Of a DNA stretch of 39,742 nt, positions 7,177 through 15,560 are shown piece by piece. Under the pieces are notes generated by a model. That model saw only the letters and a list, made by a program, of their open reading frames with translations, was not told where the DNA came from and did no database searches. Origin of the DNA: Chloroflexota bacterium (GTDB lineage Bacteria; Chloroflexota; Limnocylindria; Limnocylindrales; CSP1-4); contig JAKOQS010000147.1 in the NCBI GenBank assembly GCA_029778235.1, positions 1 to 39,742 of the forward strand. Reading direction: 5' to 3'. Each line of letters opens with the position of its first letter. Positions within the stretch are counted from its first letter, which is position 1. The translations under genes and the position numbers were made by a program.

Positions 7177-8679
7177 ATGTCCGACGTCCGCGTGCGCATC
7201 GCGCCGAGCCCCACCGGCCCGCTCCACATCGGGACCGCCCGAACGGCCCTGTTCAACTTCCTGTACGCCCGCCACACCGGCGGGACGTTCATCCTCCGCC
7301 TCGAGGACACGGACGTCGCCCGCTCCACCGAGGCGTTCGAGCGCGACATCCTCGAGGGCCTCCACGGCCTGGGCCTGACCTGGGACGAAGGCCCGGCCGC
7401 CGGCGACCTCGGCGAGCGCGGCCCGTACGGCCCCTACCGGCAGATGGCGCGGCTGCCCCTGTACGCGGCCGCGGCACGGCGACTCCTCGATGCGGACCTC
7501 GCCTACCCGTGCTCGTGCACGCCCGACGAGCTCGAGGCCGAGCGCCGCCGACAGGAGGCCGCGGGCGAGCCGCCGCGCTACCCGGGGACCTGTGCCGGGC
7601 TCTCCGAGGCGGAGCGCGCCGCCCGGGCCGTGGAGGGACGACCGTCGGCACTTCGCTTCCGGGTCCCGCCCGGCGTCGTCGCGTTCGACGACATCGTCCG
7701 TGGCCGCGTGGAGATCGACGCCGCCGCACTCGGCGGCGACTTCGTCATCGTCCGGGCGGACGGGACGCCGCTCTACCATTTCACGGTCGTCGTGGACGAC
7801 GCGGAGATGGGGATCACGCACGTGATCCGGGGCGAGGATCACCTGTCCAACACGCCCAAGCACATCCTGCTGTTCCGGGCGCTCGGCCACGACGTCCCGG
7901 CGTTCGCCCACCTGCCGCTCATCCTCAACCCCGACCGCACGAAGATGAGCAAGCGCAAGAGCCAGACCGCGGTGGACGACTACGTGGCCCAGGGCTTCAT
8001 CCGCGAGGCGCTCGTCAACTACCTCGCGCTGCTCGGCTGGTCGACCGGCACCGAGGAGGAGATCCTCTCGCTCGACGAGATCGTCGCCCGGTTCGACCTC
8101 TCCGCGGTCAACCGCGCCGGTGCGGTGTTCGACCGCGAGCGGCTCGAATGGATGAACGGCCAGTGGATCCGGCGCCTGGACCCCGACGACCTGGCGGACC
8201 GGCTGCTGCCGTTCCTCGACGCGGACCGGATCCTCGGCCGCATCGAGCGCCTCCCGTCCTTCGACGAGGTCCGGGCGATCGTGCCGCTGGTCCAGGAGCG
8301 GCTCCCCGTCCTCGGCGCGATCTCCGACGTGGCCGGGTTCCTGTTCGTCGAGATGCCGGACCTGGACCCGGCACTCTGCGTCCCGAAGCGCTGGGACGCC
8401 GCGACGACGGTGGATGGCCTGGGTGCGGCGCAGGACGCGGTCGAGGCCAACGGGGAGGTCGCGTTCGACGCGGAGGGACTCGAGGCGACGCTCCGGGCGC
8501 TCGCCGAGGCGCGGGGATGGAAGGCGGGCGACCTCTTCATGGCCATCCGCGTCGCGGTCACGGGCCGGACGGCGACCCCGCCGCTCTTCGAGACGCTCGC
8601 CGCGCTCGGCTTCGCACGGACGCTGGCGCGGCTCGCGCGGGCACGGGATCTCGTCCGCGGGCTCGACGCACCCGTCTGA
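7177..8679 (+). CDS. gltX: Glutamyl-tRNA synthetase
   Basis: The 500-residue class I aminoacyl-tRNA synthetase charges tRNA-Glu. PSPTGPLHIG (10-19) is the HIGH motif, and KMSKR (256-260) is the ATP-binding KMSKS motif. A CSC...C cluster around residue 110 resembles the zinc-binding insert of bacterial GluRS. The C-terminal anticodon-binding domain is complete. I cannot tell from sequence whether it is discriminating or also charges tRNA-Gln. The start is fixed by the conserved N-terminus (MSDVRVRIAPSPTG). It has no ribosome-binding site and is probably leaderless. It is followed by a 92-nt gap holding a PHO-box-like site for the next gene. Confidence 0.97.
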   Translation: MSDVRVRIAPSPTGPLHIGTARTALFNFLYARHTGGTFILRLEDTDVARSTEAFERDILEGLHGLGLTWDEGPAAGDLGERGPYGPYRQMARLPLYAAAARRLLDADLAYPCSCTPDELEAERRRQEAAGEPPRYPGTCAGLSEAERAARAVEGRPSALRFRVPPGVVAFDDIVRGRVEIDAAALGGDFVIVRADGTPLYHFTVVVDDAEMGITHVIRGEDHLSNTPKHILLFRALGHDVPAFAHLPLILNPDRTKMSKRKSQTAVDDYVAQGFIREALVNYLALLGWSTGTEEEILSLDEIVARFDLSAVNRAGAVFDRERLEWMNGQWIRRLDPDDLADRLLPFLDADRILGRIERLPSFDEVRAIVPLVQERLPVLGAISDVAGFLFVEMPDLDPALCVPKRWDAATTVDGLGAAQDAVEANGEVAFDAEGLEATLRALAEARGWKAGDLFMAIRVAVTGRTATPPLFETLAALGFARTLARLARARDLVRGLDAPV

Positions 8680-8729
8680 CCGGGGCCGGCGGTCGCTGGG
8701 CGCCGCGCCCGCCGGTTTCCTGCGTTAAC

Positions 8730-8762
8730 GTCGACACCGCGTTAACGCGTCGTTGACCGGGT
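8730..8762 (+). promoter_or_regulatory. PHO-box-like site, three tandem 11-nt units
   Basis: Three consecutive 11-nt units read GTCGACACCGC, GTTAACGCGTC and GTTGACCGGGT. They share GTYRAC at the left, one DNA helix turn apart, as expected for an OmpR/PhoB-type regulator binding head to tail. A further GTTAAC at 8724 is out of register. The site ends 9 nt before the response-regulator ATG, suggesting autoregulation. It resembles the direct-repeat PHO boxes of actinobacterial PhoP. Confidence 0.6.
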
Positions 8763-8771
8763 GCCCGCACG

Positions 8772-9476
8772 ATGTCCCAGATGAGTCGCTCGATCCTCGT
8801 CGTCGACGACGAGCAGACGGTCCGGGAGACGGTCGGCGAGACCCTCGAGGCGGAGGGCTTCCGCGTCACGCTCGCAGCCGACGGCAGGGAGGCCCTCGAA
8901 CGCTTCCGGGCGGACCGTCCGGACCTCATCCTGCTCGACCTGATGCTCCCGGAGCTGTCCGGCGTCGAGGTGTGCCGGATCGTCCGCGCCGAGGCCGACG
9001 TCCCGATCATCATGCTCACCGCCAAAGGCGGCGAGGTGGACAAGGTCGTCGGGCTCGAGCTGGGCGCCGACGACTACGTGACCAAGCCGTTCAGCCTCCG
9101 TGAGCTGGTCGCGCGCGTCCGCGCCGTCTTCCGCAGGTCGGACCTGCGCAGCATCGCCGAGCGTCCGGCGCCGCTGGTGGACCTTGGCCCCGTCCAGGTG
9201 GACCTGGCCGGCCATCGGATCCTGCGCGACGGCGTCGAGGTCCCGGTGAAGCCGAAGGTCTTCGAGGTCCTGGCGTTCCTCCTGCGGCACCCGGGCCAGG
9301 TCTTCACACGTGAGCAGCTTCTCGAGCGCGTCTGGGGCTACGACTACGCGGGGGAGACCCGGACGGTCGACGTGCACGTCCACTGGGCCCGGAGCGCGAT
9401 CGAGGCGGACCCGGCGAACCCCGCCCTCCTCCAGACCGTGCGCGGCGTCGGATACGTCCTGCGGCGACCTGCCTGA
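8772..9476 (+). CDS. OmpR/PhoB-family response regulator, probably the phosphate regulator
   Basis: The 234-residue protein has an N-terminal receiver domain (acidic DDE near 14-16, phospho-acceptor Asp in LLDLMLPELSG near 57, Lys in TKPFS near 108). A C-terminal winged helix follows, with typical ETRTVDVHVHWARSAIE and TVRGVGYVLRR. It most resembles PhoB/PhoP/RegX3. Support for a phosphate role is contextual: it sits at the start of a phosphate block and is preceded by a PHO-box-like site similar to that before pstS. No histidine kinase is adjacent; the best partner in the window is the soluble kinase at 13678. Two ATGs are possible (8772, 8781), neither with a clear Shine-Dalgarno; 8772 was taken. 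Confidence 0.9.
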   Translation: MSQMSRSILVVDDEQTVRETVGETLEAEGFRVTLAADGREALERFRADRPDLILLDLMLPELSGVEVCRIVRAEADVPIIMLTAKGGEVDKVVGLELGADDYVTKPFSLRELVARVRAVFRRSDLRSIAERPAPLVDLGPVQVDLAGHRILRDGVEVPVKPKVFEVLAFLLRHPGQVFTREQLLERVWGYDYAGETRTVDVHVHWARSAIEADPANPALLQTVRGVGYVLRRPA

Positions 9477-9478
9477 GC

Positions 9479-9496
9479 CGGGGCCAACGAGCCCCG
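9479..9496 (+). terminator. Hairpin after the response-regulator gene
   Basis: CGGGGC and GCCCCG with a 6-nt loop begin 3 nt after the stop codon. There is no T-tract, so it is at best a weak or Rho-assisted terminator. Confidence 0.35.
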
Positions 9497-9501
9497 CGAA
9501 C

Positions 9502-9534
9502 CTTCACCGGCGGTTCATCACCCGTTGACGCGCG
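9502..9534 (+). promoter_or_regulatory. PHO-box-like site, three tandem 11-nt units
   Basis: The units read CTTCACCGGCG, GTTCATCACCC and GTTGACGCGCG, in perfect 11-nt register. The middle unit starts GTTCATC, the same seven bases as the first unit of the pstS site. The site lies 18 nt upstream of the ATG of the small gene at 9552 and downstream of the response-regulator stop, so it most likely controls that small gene. Confidence 0.6.
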
Positions 9535-9551
9535 AGAGCCAGCATGCGGCG

Positions 9552-9932
9552 ATGGCTCGCACGACGATCGCCTCGCTCCCGACGTCCCCTCGTCGCCGCC
9601 TCACGCACCGACCCGGGACGCCCCGCGGTGCCATCCTGCGGCTCTCGGCGCTGGCGGGTGCGCTCTCGCGACTCGACGCCGAAGGCCGCCGCGAGGCGGG
9701 ATGGTCGGTGCAGCCGGCCGACGATGACGTCTCGACGATCCTGGGGCACCTCGTTCCGATCCGCTCGCGCGCGGCGCTCGCCGCGTCGTACGCGCGCGAG
9801 GGACGCCGCCTCCTCGGCCCCGCGCCGACGGCCGGCCCCGGCGACGGCGGACCGGGCGGGGCCGTCGATGCGCTCGACCTCGCGTACGCGCTCCGCTGGA
9901 TCGAGCTCGAGGACGGGCGCCTGCGCGCGTGA
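9552..9932 (+). CDS. Small protein of unknown function, probable PHO-regulon member
   Basis: The 126-residue product matches no family I know. It starts with a basic segment, contains a helical Ala/Leu-rich stretch (GAILRLSALAGALSRLDAEG) and a middle with GWSVQPADDDVSTILGHLVP, and ends in DALDLAYALRWIELEDGRL, which looks like a genuine folded C-terminus. No membrane segment or signal peptide is evident. Third-position GC is consistent with coding. The start is uncertain: ATG 9552 has only a weak upstream ribosome-binding site, and a TTG at 9525 would lie inside the PHO-box-like site. The PHO-box-like site directly upstream is the only functional clue. It is convergent with the DUF47 gene, with a 124-nt GC-rich gap that contains small inverted repeats such as CCGCGG/CCGCGG. 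Confidence 0.55.
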   Translation: MARTTIASLPTSPRRRLTHRPGTPRGAILRLSALAGALSRLDAEGRREAGWSVQPADDDVSTILGHLVPIRSRAALAASYAREGRRLLGPAPTAGPGDGGPGGAVDALDLAYALRWIELEDGRLRA

Positions 9933-10056
9933 TCCCGCGGGCGGCCGGCCGACCCGCGATGCGAGCCGCGGGCCCGCGCCCGGCCGTCGCGCCCCGACGG
10001 CCCCCGCGGCCCCGCGGCTCCCCGAAGAACGCCGCCCGCCCGCGCGGCCGCCCGGC

Positions 10057-10671
10057 TCAGGCGGACTTGGCGACGATCTTCTCGATGACCTCGCAGGCGT
10101 CTTCGGCCGCGTCGATCGCGTTCTCGAGGTCGATGTAGATGTCGCGCCACTTGATGACGTTCATCGGGTCCGGGTCGTTCTGGAAGAGCCGCGCCACGGC
10201 CGCCCGGGAGAGGCCGTCCGCCTCGTTCTCCAGGTCGTGGATCGCCTTGAGGTGGGGCTCCAGGCCCTTGAGCGACTCGAGCTTCCCGACCGCCTCGTTG
10301 AGCTGGTTGGCCTGCGCCGAGAGGATGCCCGCGAGGCGCCGCGCGTCGTCCGTGGTGGACTCCACCCCGTAGATGATGAAGGTCTCCGCGACCTCCTGGA
10401 TCAGGTCCACGACGTCGTCCATCCTGTTCACCAGGTCGTGGATGTCCTCGCGGTCGAACGGCGTGATGAACGCGCGGTCGAGGCGGACCTCCACCTCCCG
10501 GTCGATCTCGTCACCGCGGTGCTCGAGGGCCCGGATCTCGGCGACGCGCTCCTCGAGCCGGTCGTAGACGCCGATCATGTCCTCGAGCTTGTGGGCGGCC
10601 TCGAGCATGTTCCGGGCGTCCTCGACGAACAGCTCCTGGAACTTCTCGTCCCTGGGGATGATCCGCACCAT
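10057..10671 (-). CDS. DUF47/PhoU-like Pit accessory protein
   Basis: The 204-residue all-helical protein starts MVRIIPRDEKFQELFVEDARN, characteristic of DUF47 (TIGR00153-type) proteins. It carries the PhoU-like motifs HRGDEIDREVEVRLDRAFITPFDREDI (in two parts, about 50-76) and DLENEADGLSRAAV near 150. Such proteins are encoded beside PiT transporters and are thought to modulate them. Here it follows the PiT gene by 64 nt on the same strand. AGGAG lies 7 nt before the ATG. Function as a Pit regulator is by family and neighbourhood. Confidence 0.93.
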   Translation of the reverse strand: MVRIIPRDEKFQELFVEDARNMLEAAHKLEDMIGVYDRLEERVAEIRALEHRGDEIDREVEVRLDRAFITPFDREDIHDLVNRMDDVVDLIQEVAETFIIYGVESTTDDARRLAGILSAQANQLNEAVGKLESLKGLEPHLKAIHDLENEADGLSRAAVARLFQNDPDPMNVIKWRDIYIDLENAIDAAEDACEVIEKIVAKSA

Positions 10672-10735
10672 CGTCGTCTCCTCTCGGGCCCGCTGGTCGC
10701 GGGGAGCGCGCGCGGACCGGAGCCGCGCCGGAACG

Positions 10736-11764
10736 TCACTGGATGCCGAGCGCGTCGAGGGCCCACCACGCCGCGGCGCCGATGAGCCCAGCCATCGGGA
10801 TCGTCAGGACCCAGGCCGTGAGGATGTCGCGCGCGACGCCCCACCGGACGTGCTTCACGCCCTTGCTCGTCCCGACGCCCATGATCGCGCTCGAGATGAC
10901 CTGGGTCGTGGAGACCGGCATCCCGAGCTGGGCAGCTCCCAGGATGATCGTGGCCCCGGTCGTCTCGGCCGCGAAGCCGTGGACCGGCTCGAGGTCCACG
11001 ACCTTCTGACCCATCGTCTTCATGATCCGCCAGCCACCGACCGCTGTCCCCAGGCTGATCGCGCTGGCGGCGACGACGATCACCCACGTGGGGACCGTGT
11101 TCGTGTCGATGACGCCCGCGGAGAAGAGCGCCAGGGTGATGATGCCCATCGTCTTCTGCGCGTCGTTCGAGCCGTGGGCGAAGGCCATGTAGCCGGCCGA
11201 GAAGACCTGGAGCCTGCGGAACCGGCCGGCGAGCGTCTTGCGTGTCGCCCGCCGGAAGATCCAGAGCAGCAGGATCATGAAGCCCAGTCCGATGACGAAA
11301 CCCAGCATGGGCGACGTCACGAGCGGGACGATGACCTTCCCGATGATTCCCGAGGTCAGGTTGCCCCACTTGAGCTGGCTCCACCCGGCGCCGATGATCG
11401 TCGCCCCGAGCAGCCCGCCGATCAGCGCGTGGCTGCTCGACGAGGGGAGCCCGAGCCACCACGTGATGAGGTTCCACGCGATGGCGCCGATCAGGGCCGC
11501 CGCCACGATCACCAGGGTGGTGGACTCGTCGTTCACGAGGCCGGAGCCGATCGTCTTGGCGACCGCGGTCCCGGCGAACGCCCCGATGAAGTTGAACGCG
11601 GTGGCCATCGCGATCGCGTACGCGGGACGGAGCGCACGGGTCGCGACCGAGGTGGCGATGGCGTTCGCCGTGTCGTGGAAGCCGTTGACGTAGTCGAAGA
11701 AGACGGCGAGCGCGATGACGATGAGGAGCAGGGGGGTGAAGGCCTCGAGGTTCGTTCGGACCAC
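10736..11764 (-). CDS. pit: PiT-family inorganic phosphate transporter
   Basis: The 342-residue membrane protein has both halves of the PiT fold, each with its signature: GFHDTANAIATSVATRAL (about residues 28-45) and AFAHGSNDAQKTMGIITLAL (about 190-210). There are roughly ten hydrophobic segments and a central hydrophilic loop (FRRATRKTLAGRFRRLQ). It imports phosphate (usually metal-phosphate) driven by the proton or sodium gradient and is the low-affinity counterpart of Pst. The GTG start at 11764 is the only plausible start, but the GGAG before it is too close to act as a normal Shine-Dalgarno. A two-unit PHO-box-like site lies about 52-73 nt upstream. Confidence 0.94.
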   Translation of the reverse strand: MVRTNLEAFTPLLLIVIALAVFFDYVNGFHDTANAIATSVATRALRPAYAIAMATAFNFIGAFAGTAVAKTIGSGLVNDESTTLVIVAAALIGAIAWNLITWWLGLPSSSSHALIGGLLGATIIGAGWSQLKWGNLTSGIIGKVIVPLVTSPMLGFVIGLGFMILLLWIFRRATRKTLAGRFRRLQVFSAGYMAFAHGSNDAQKTMGIITLALFSAGVIDTNTVPTWVIVVAASAISLGTAVGGWRIMKTMGQKVVDLEPVHGFAAETTGATIILGAAQLGMPVSTTQVISSAIMGVGTSKGVKHVRWGVARDILTAWVLTIPMAGLIGAAAWWALDALGIQ

Positions 11765-11815
11765 CTCCGACGTCCGGCGGGTGGCCCGGAGCCGTCCCCC
11801 GTCCGCCCTCGAAGG

Positions 11816-11837
11816 CGGATGTTATCGCAGCGTGAAC
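11816..11837 (-). promoter_or_regulatory. Possible two-unit PHO-box-like site before PiT
   Basis: Read on the minus strand, GTTCACGCTGC (11827-11837) is followed directly by GATAACATCCG (11816-11826), 52 nt upstream of the PiT start codon. The first unit is a good match to the GTTNAC pattern and the second has one mismatch. A nearby ATTAAC is out of register. This is weaker than the other three sites. Confidence 0.4.
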
Positions 11838-11925
11838 GCCGTTAATCACCCGTCGCGCGCGATGCCGCCGAGCCGCGGTCGCCGGGCGTGACGCTTCCGA
11901 GGGCCGTCCGCGACCCCTCGCCGGG

Positions 11926-11931
11926 TATCCT
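11926..11931 (+). promoter_or_regulatory. Putative -10 element of proS (leaderless)
   Basis: TATCCT ends 6 nt before the proS ATG, and no Shine-Dalgarno is present. The arrangement is identical to that of gltX. Confidence 0.45.
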
Positions 11932-11937
11932 TCGCCC

Positions 11938-13629
11938 ATGCGCCTGAGCCACTTCTTCTTCACGACCCTCCGCGACGATCCCGCCGACGCGGAGATGCCC
12001 TCCCACCGCCTCCTCGTCCGGGCCGGCTACGTCCGGCAGCTCGGGTCGGGGATCTACTCGCTGCTGCCCCTGGGCTACCGGGTCAGCAGGCGGGTGGAGC
12101 AGGTGATCCGCGAGGAGATGGACGCCATCGGCTGCCAGGAGATGGAGATGCCGGTCGTCCACCCGGCGGACCTGTGGAAGGAGACCGGGCGCTGGTACTC
12201 CATCGGGGCGGAGATGGCGCGGTTCAAGGATCGCGGCGGCCGCGACATGGTCCTCGCGATGACGCACGAGGAGGTCGTCGCCTCGCTCCTGCGGGACGTG
12301 GTGAAGTCGTACCGCCAGCTCCCGATGATGGTCTACCACTTCCAGACGAAGTTCCGCGACGAGCCTCGCTCCCGGGGCGGTCTCATCCGGGTCCGAGAGT
12401 TCGTCATGAAGGACAGTTACACCTGCGACGCCGACGAGGCCGGCCTGGACGCCAGCTACGACCTCCACTACGCGGCCTACACCCGGATCTTCGACCGTCT
12501 CGGCGTGCCCACGATCCCGGTCGCCTCGGACGTGGGGATGATGGGCGGCTCGCAGGCCCACGAGTTCATGTTCCTCAACCCCGCCGGCGAGGACGTCCTC
12601 GTCCTGTGCGAGCGGTGCGGGTTCTCCGCCAATCGCCAGGTCGCGCGGACGCGCGTCTCGGAGCCGCCGGCGGAGGATGCGCTCCCCCTCGAGGAGGTGG
12701 AGACACCGGGGACGGCGACGATCGCGGACCTCGCGGCGTTCCTGGGAGTGAGCTCGGAGCGGACCGCGAAGGCGCTGTTCGTGGTGACCGACGACGGCCG
12801 CCTCGTCACGGCCATCGTCCGCGGCGACATGGACGTGAACGAGACGAAGCTGGTCAACGCGCTCCGGACGACGGGGCTGCGGCCGGCACACCCAGACGAG
12901 ATCAAGGCGGCCGGGATGGTCCCCGGATACGCGTCGCCGATCGGGGCGAGCGGCGCCTTCGTCGTGGTGGACGAGCTCGTCGCGCGGTCGGCGAACCTCG
13001 TCGCCGGCGCCAACCGCGAGGGCTACCACCTGCGCAACACCAACGTCGGCCGCGACTACACACCCGACCTCGTCGCGGACCTCACGAGCGCCCGCGAGGG
13101 CGATGGCTGCCCGGAGTGCGGCGCGCCCGTCGTGCTGCGCAACGGCATCGAGGTCGGGAACATCTTCAAGCTCGGGACGAAGTACACGCAGGCGCTCGGG
13201 GCGACGTACCTCGGCGAGGACGGCCTGGAGCACCCGATCGTCATGGGCAGCTACGGGATCGGCGTCGGGCGCGCCGTCGCGTGCATCGTGGAGGCGCACC
13301 ACGACGAGAAGGGGATCGTCTGGCCGGCGGAGGTGGCGCCGTACCCGGCGCACATCGTCTCGATCGGCGCCGCGAAGGACCCGAAGGTCGCCGAGGTCGC
13401 GGACCGCCTGCACGAGCTCGCCTTCGCGGCGGGCCGCGAGGTGCTGTACGACGACCGTGACGAATCCCCGGGCGTGAAGCTGACGGATGCCGAGCTGCTG
13501 GGGATGCCGCTCATCGTGACCGTCAGCCCACGCAGCCTCGCGGCGGGCGGCGCCGAGGTCACCGTGCGCGAGACCGGCGAGCGCTCCGTCCGGCCCCTCG
13601 CGGAGGTCGAGGCGCTGCTCCGCGGCTGA
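11938..13629 (+). CDS. proS: Prolyl-tRNA synthetase (bacterial type with editing domain)
   Basis: The 563-residue class II synthetase charges tRNA-Pro. The N-terminus (MRLSHFFFTTLRDDPADAEM, then SHRLLVRAGYVRQLGSGIYSL) is typical of bacterial ProRS. Motif 2 lies in KFRDEPRSRGGLIRVREFVMKD (two overlapping parts, about 138-160) and motif 3 in VMGSYGIGVGRAVA near 435. Between them, about residues 235-375, is the YbaK-like INS domain that hydrolyses Ala-tRNA-Pro, and its GANREGYHLRNTN segment is intact. The C-terminal anticodon domain (PYPAHIVSIGAAKDP onwards) is complete. The gene is a probable leaderless transcript and is divergent from the PiT operon. A housekeeping gene interrupts the phosphate block here. 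Confidence 0.97.
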   Translation: MRLSHFFFTTLRDDPADAEMPSHRLLVRAGYVRQLGSGIYSLLPLGYRVSRRVEQVIREEMDAIGCQEMEMPVVHPADLWKETGRWYSIGAEMARFKDRGGRDMVLAMTHEEVVASLLRDVVKSYRQLPMMVYHFQTKFRDEPRSRGGLIRVREFVMKDSYTCDADEAGLDASYDLHYAAYTRIFDRLGVPTIPVASDVGMMGGSQAHEFMFLNPAGEDVLVLCERCGFSANRQVARTRVSEPPAEDALPLEEVETPGTATIADLAAFLGVSSERTAKALFVVTDDGRLVTAIVRGDMDVNETKLVNALRTTGLRPAHPDEIKAAGMVPGYASPIGASGAFVVVDELVARSANLVAGANREGYHLRNTNVGRDYTPDLVADLTSAREGDGCPECGAPVVLRNGIEVGNIFKLGTKYTQALGATYLGEDGLEHPIVMGSYGIGVGRAVACIVEAHHDEKGIVWPAEVAPYPAHIVSIGAAKDPKVAEVADRLHELAFAAGREVLYDDRDESPGVKLTDAELLGMPLIVTVSPRSLAAGGAEVTVRETGERSVRPLAEVEALLRG

Positions 13630-13631
13630 CG

Positions 13632-13651
13632 GCCGGGCGGGCTCGCCCGGC
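13632..13651 (+). terminator. Hairpin after proS
   Basis: GCCGGGCG and CGCCCGGC form a perfect 8-bp stem with a GGCT loop, 2 nt after the proS stop and 26 nt before the histidine-kinase ATG. There is no T-tract. Confidence 0.4.
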
Positions 13652-13677
13652 GTCGGCGCGACGCGCCTCCCCACGCG

Positions 13678-14820
13678 ATGGACCCCTCCCCGGGCGGCCG
13701 CGACCCGCTCGACGCGCTCGCCGCGACCGGTCTCGTCATCGCCGACGACCTCGCCGAGGGCGTCCTCGCGGTCGACCCGCGGAACACGATCGTCTACGCC
13801 AACGACGGTGCCCACCGGATCCTCGAGCGCCGTCCTGGGTCGCTCCCGGGCGGCAGCGTGATGGAGGCGCTCCTCGACCACCGGGTGGAGGACCTCGTCG
13901 GCACCGCGCGGCGGCAGGGGTCGGCCGCAGCCGACCTGCCACCGCGGCTCTCCGACGGCCGCTGGCTGGCGGTGCGGGCGCGCCGGGCTGTGGACGGCAT
14001 GGTCTGGCTGGTCGTGGGGGACGTGACCGAGCTCCGTCGGCTCCAGCGCATGCGCGCCGAGTTCCTCGACAACCTGTCGCACGAGCTGCGGACCCCCGTG
14101 ACGAACGTGAACCTTCTCCTCGAGATGCTCATGCGCGACGCGGAGGCGCTCCCTCCGCGCACGCGCGAGCGTCTCGAGCGCCTCCAGGTGGAGGCGGCGC
14201 AGCTCGCGCAGATGGTCTCCGAGCTCCTCGACCTCGCGTCGATCGAGGGCGGGCAGCCGATGCTGCTGGCCGACGTGGACCTCGCGGAGGTCGCCGGCGA
14301 GCAGGTGGAGCGCCTGCGCGTCTTCGCCGAGCGCAGCGGCGTCTCGCTCTCGCTGGAGGCGACCGGAACGCCGCCCGCCGTCCGGGGCGACCCGATGCGG
14401 CTGGGGCAGGCGATCCTCAACCTCGTGCACAACGCGGTGAAGTTCAGCGAGCCGGGTGACACGGTGGTGGTGAGGGTCGGCGCGTCCGGTGGCGCCGCGA
14501 CGGTGGCGGTGGTGGATGAGGGCGCCGGCATCCCGCGCGCGGATCGCGACCGGATCTTCGAGCGGTTCTACAAGGTGGACCGGGCCCGCCGCCGCGGGCA
14601 GGGGGGGACGGGCCTGGGGCTCTCGATCGTCCGCCACGTCGTCGAGGCCCACGGAGGGACGGTCGGCGTGCTTTCCGAGGAGCACGTCGGGTCCACCTTC
14701 ACGATCTCGCTCCCCCGTGCCGCGGGTCCGGGCACGGCGACCCCGGCGGACGCGGCCGGCGGTGGCGCCGCCCCGGGCGAGGGCCGCGGCACGGCCGGGC
14801 TCACGGAGGGCGCGCCGTGA
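13678..14820 (+). CDS. Soluble PAS-containing PhoR/SenX3-like sensor histidine kinase
   Basis: The 380-residue protein has a PAS domain (about 18-118, with GVLAVDPRNTIVYANDGAHR). A HisKA dimerisation helix follows, with phospho-acceptor His135 in LSHELRTPV. The HATPase domain shows N box (NLVHNAVKFS), G1 (DEGAGIP), F box (IFERFYKVDRA) and G2 (GTGLGLSIV). An Ala/Gly/Pro-rich tail of about 35 residues ends it. No transmembrane segment is present, whereas PhoR and SenX3 are membrane-anchored. It probably phosphorylates the response regulator at 8772, though the genes are 4 kb apart. The phosphate role rests on context (pst-phoU neighbourhood and coupling to GDPD). Its TGA overlaps the GTG of the next gene. 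No clear ribosome-binding site precedes the ATG. Confidence 0.9.
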   Translation: MDPSPGGRDPLDALAATGLVIADDLAEGVLAVDPRNTIVYANDGAHRILERRPGSLPGGSVMEALLDHRVEDLVGTARRQGSAAADLPPRLSDGRWLAVRARRAVDGMVWLVVGDVTELRRLQRMRAEFLDNLSHELRTPVTNVNLLLEMLMRDAEALPPRTRERLERLQVEAAQLAQMVSELLDLASIEGGQPMLLADVDLAEVAGEQVERLRVFAERSGVSLSLEATGTPPAVRGDPMRLGQAILNLVHNAVKFSEPGDTVVVRVGASGGAATVAVVDEGAGIPRADRDRIFERFYKVDRARRRGQGGTGLGLSIVRHVVEAHGGTVGVLSEEHVGSTFTISLPRAAGPGTATPADAAGGGAAPGEGRGTAGLTEGAP

Positions 14821-15560
14821 CCGGCCCTGCCGGAGGGCCGTCCGTCCCCTTCGGGGGCGGCGCGCGGACCCTCGTGCTTGCGCACCGCGGCGATACCCGG
14901 AGCCACCCGGAGAACACGATCGACGCCCTGCTCGCCGCACTGGCGGTCCCCGGCTGCGACGGGCTCGAGTTCGACGTGCGGGCCGCGCGCGACGGGACGC
15001 CGGTCCTCGCCCACGACGCCACGCTCGAGCGCGCCTTCGGCCGGGCGGAGCGGGTCCGCGACCTGTCGCCCGCCGACTTGGCCTCGGTCGGGGTCCCCAC
15101 GCTGCGGGATGCGCTTGCGGCGGTCCCGCGGACGGCGTTCCTCGACATCGAGCTGAAGGAGGACGTGGGCGCCGCCGTCGTGCCGGTCGTCCGGGCCGCC
15201 CGCGGGCCGGCGGCGGAGGGCGTCGTCCTGTCCAGCTTCGAGGAGCCGGCCGTGGCGACGGTCCGCCTGCTCGTGCCGGAGTGGGCGGCATGGCTCAATG
15301 CCATGGCCCTCGACGACGACGCCATCGCCGATGCCGTCCGGCTCGGCGTGCGGGGAGTCTCGGTCGAGGTGGAGACGATCGACGCGGCGTCGGTGGCGAA
15401 GGCGCACGCGGCCGGCCTGGAGGTGGCGGCGTGGACCGTGGTGCACCCGGCCCGGCTGACCGAGCTCGCCGCGCTCGGGGTCGTGGCCGTCTGCGTGGAG
15501 GACGCGGCGCTCGACGCCGGCGGGGCGGCCGTCGAGGCCGCCGGGGAGGAGGACCGATGA
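14817..15560 (+). CDS. Glycerophosphodiester phosphodiesterase
   Basis: The 247-residue GDPD-family enzyme hydrolyses glycerophosphodiesters to glycerol-3-phosphate plus an alcohol. The catalytic motifs are visible: AHRGDTRSHPENT (His23, Arg24, Glu32), GLEFDVRAARDGTPVLAHDA (metal Glu/Asp and second His) and FLDIELKE near 105. The C-terminal GVVAVCVEDAAL marks the barrel end. There is no signal peptide, so the substrate is probably cytoplasmic. The GTG start overlaps the kinase stop (GTGA) and its own stop overlaps the ATG of the EEP gene, so the three genes are translationally coupled. The placement suggests phosphate scavenging from lipid-derived diesters. Confidence 0.92.
   Translation: MTGPAGGPSVPFGGGARTLVLAHRGDTRSHPENTIDALLAALAVPGCDGLEFDVRAARDGTPVLAHDATLERAFGRAERVRDLSPADLASVGVPTLRDALAAVPRTAFLDIELKEDVGAAVVPVVRAARGPAAEGVVLSSFEEPAVATVRLLVPEWAAWLNAMALDDDAIADAVRLGVRGVSVEVETIDAASVAKAHAAGLEVAAWTVVHPARLTELAALGVVAVCVEDAALDAGGAAVEAAGEEDR

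Noticed and set aside
9544-10785. A 413-residue plus-strand open frame after the response regulator
   Set aside because: It runs antisense through the whole DUF47 gene. The shorter gene at 9552 in another frame has more protein-like sequence.
11838-11860. GTTAATCACCC read on the plus strand as a PHO box for proS
   Set aside because: Only one unit fits and its neighbours are 9 and 20 nt away, out of the 11-nt register. The minus-strand pair before PiT is the better reading.
11842-15291. A 1149-residue open frame antisense to proS, the histidine kinase and GDPD
   Set aside because: It is the mirror of strongly conserved plus-strand genes. Stops are simply rare in this GC-rich DNA.
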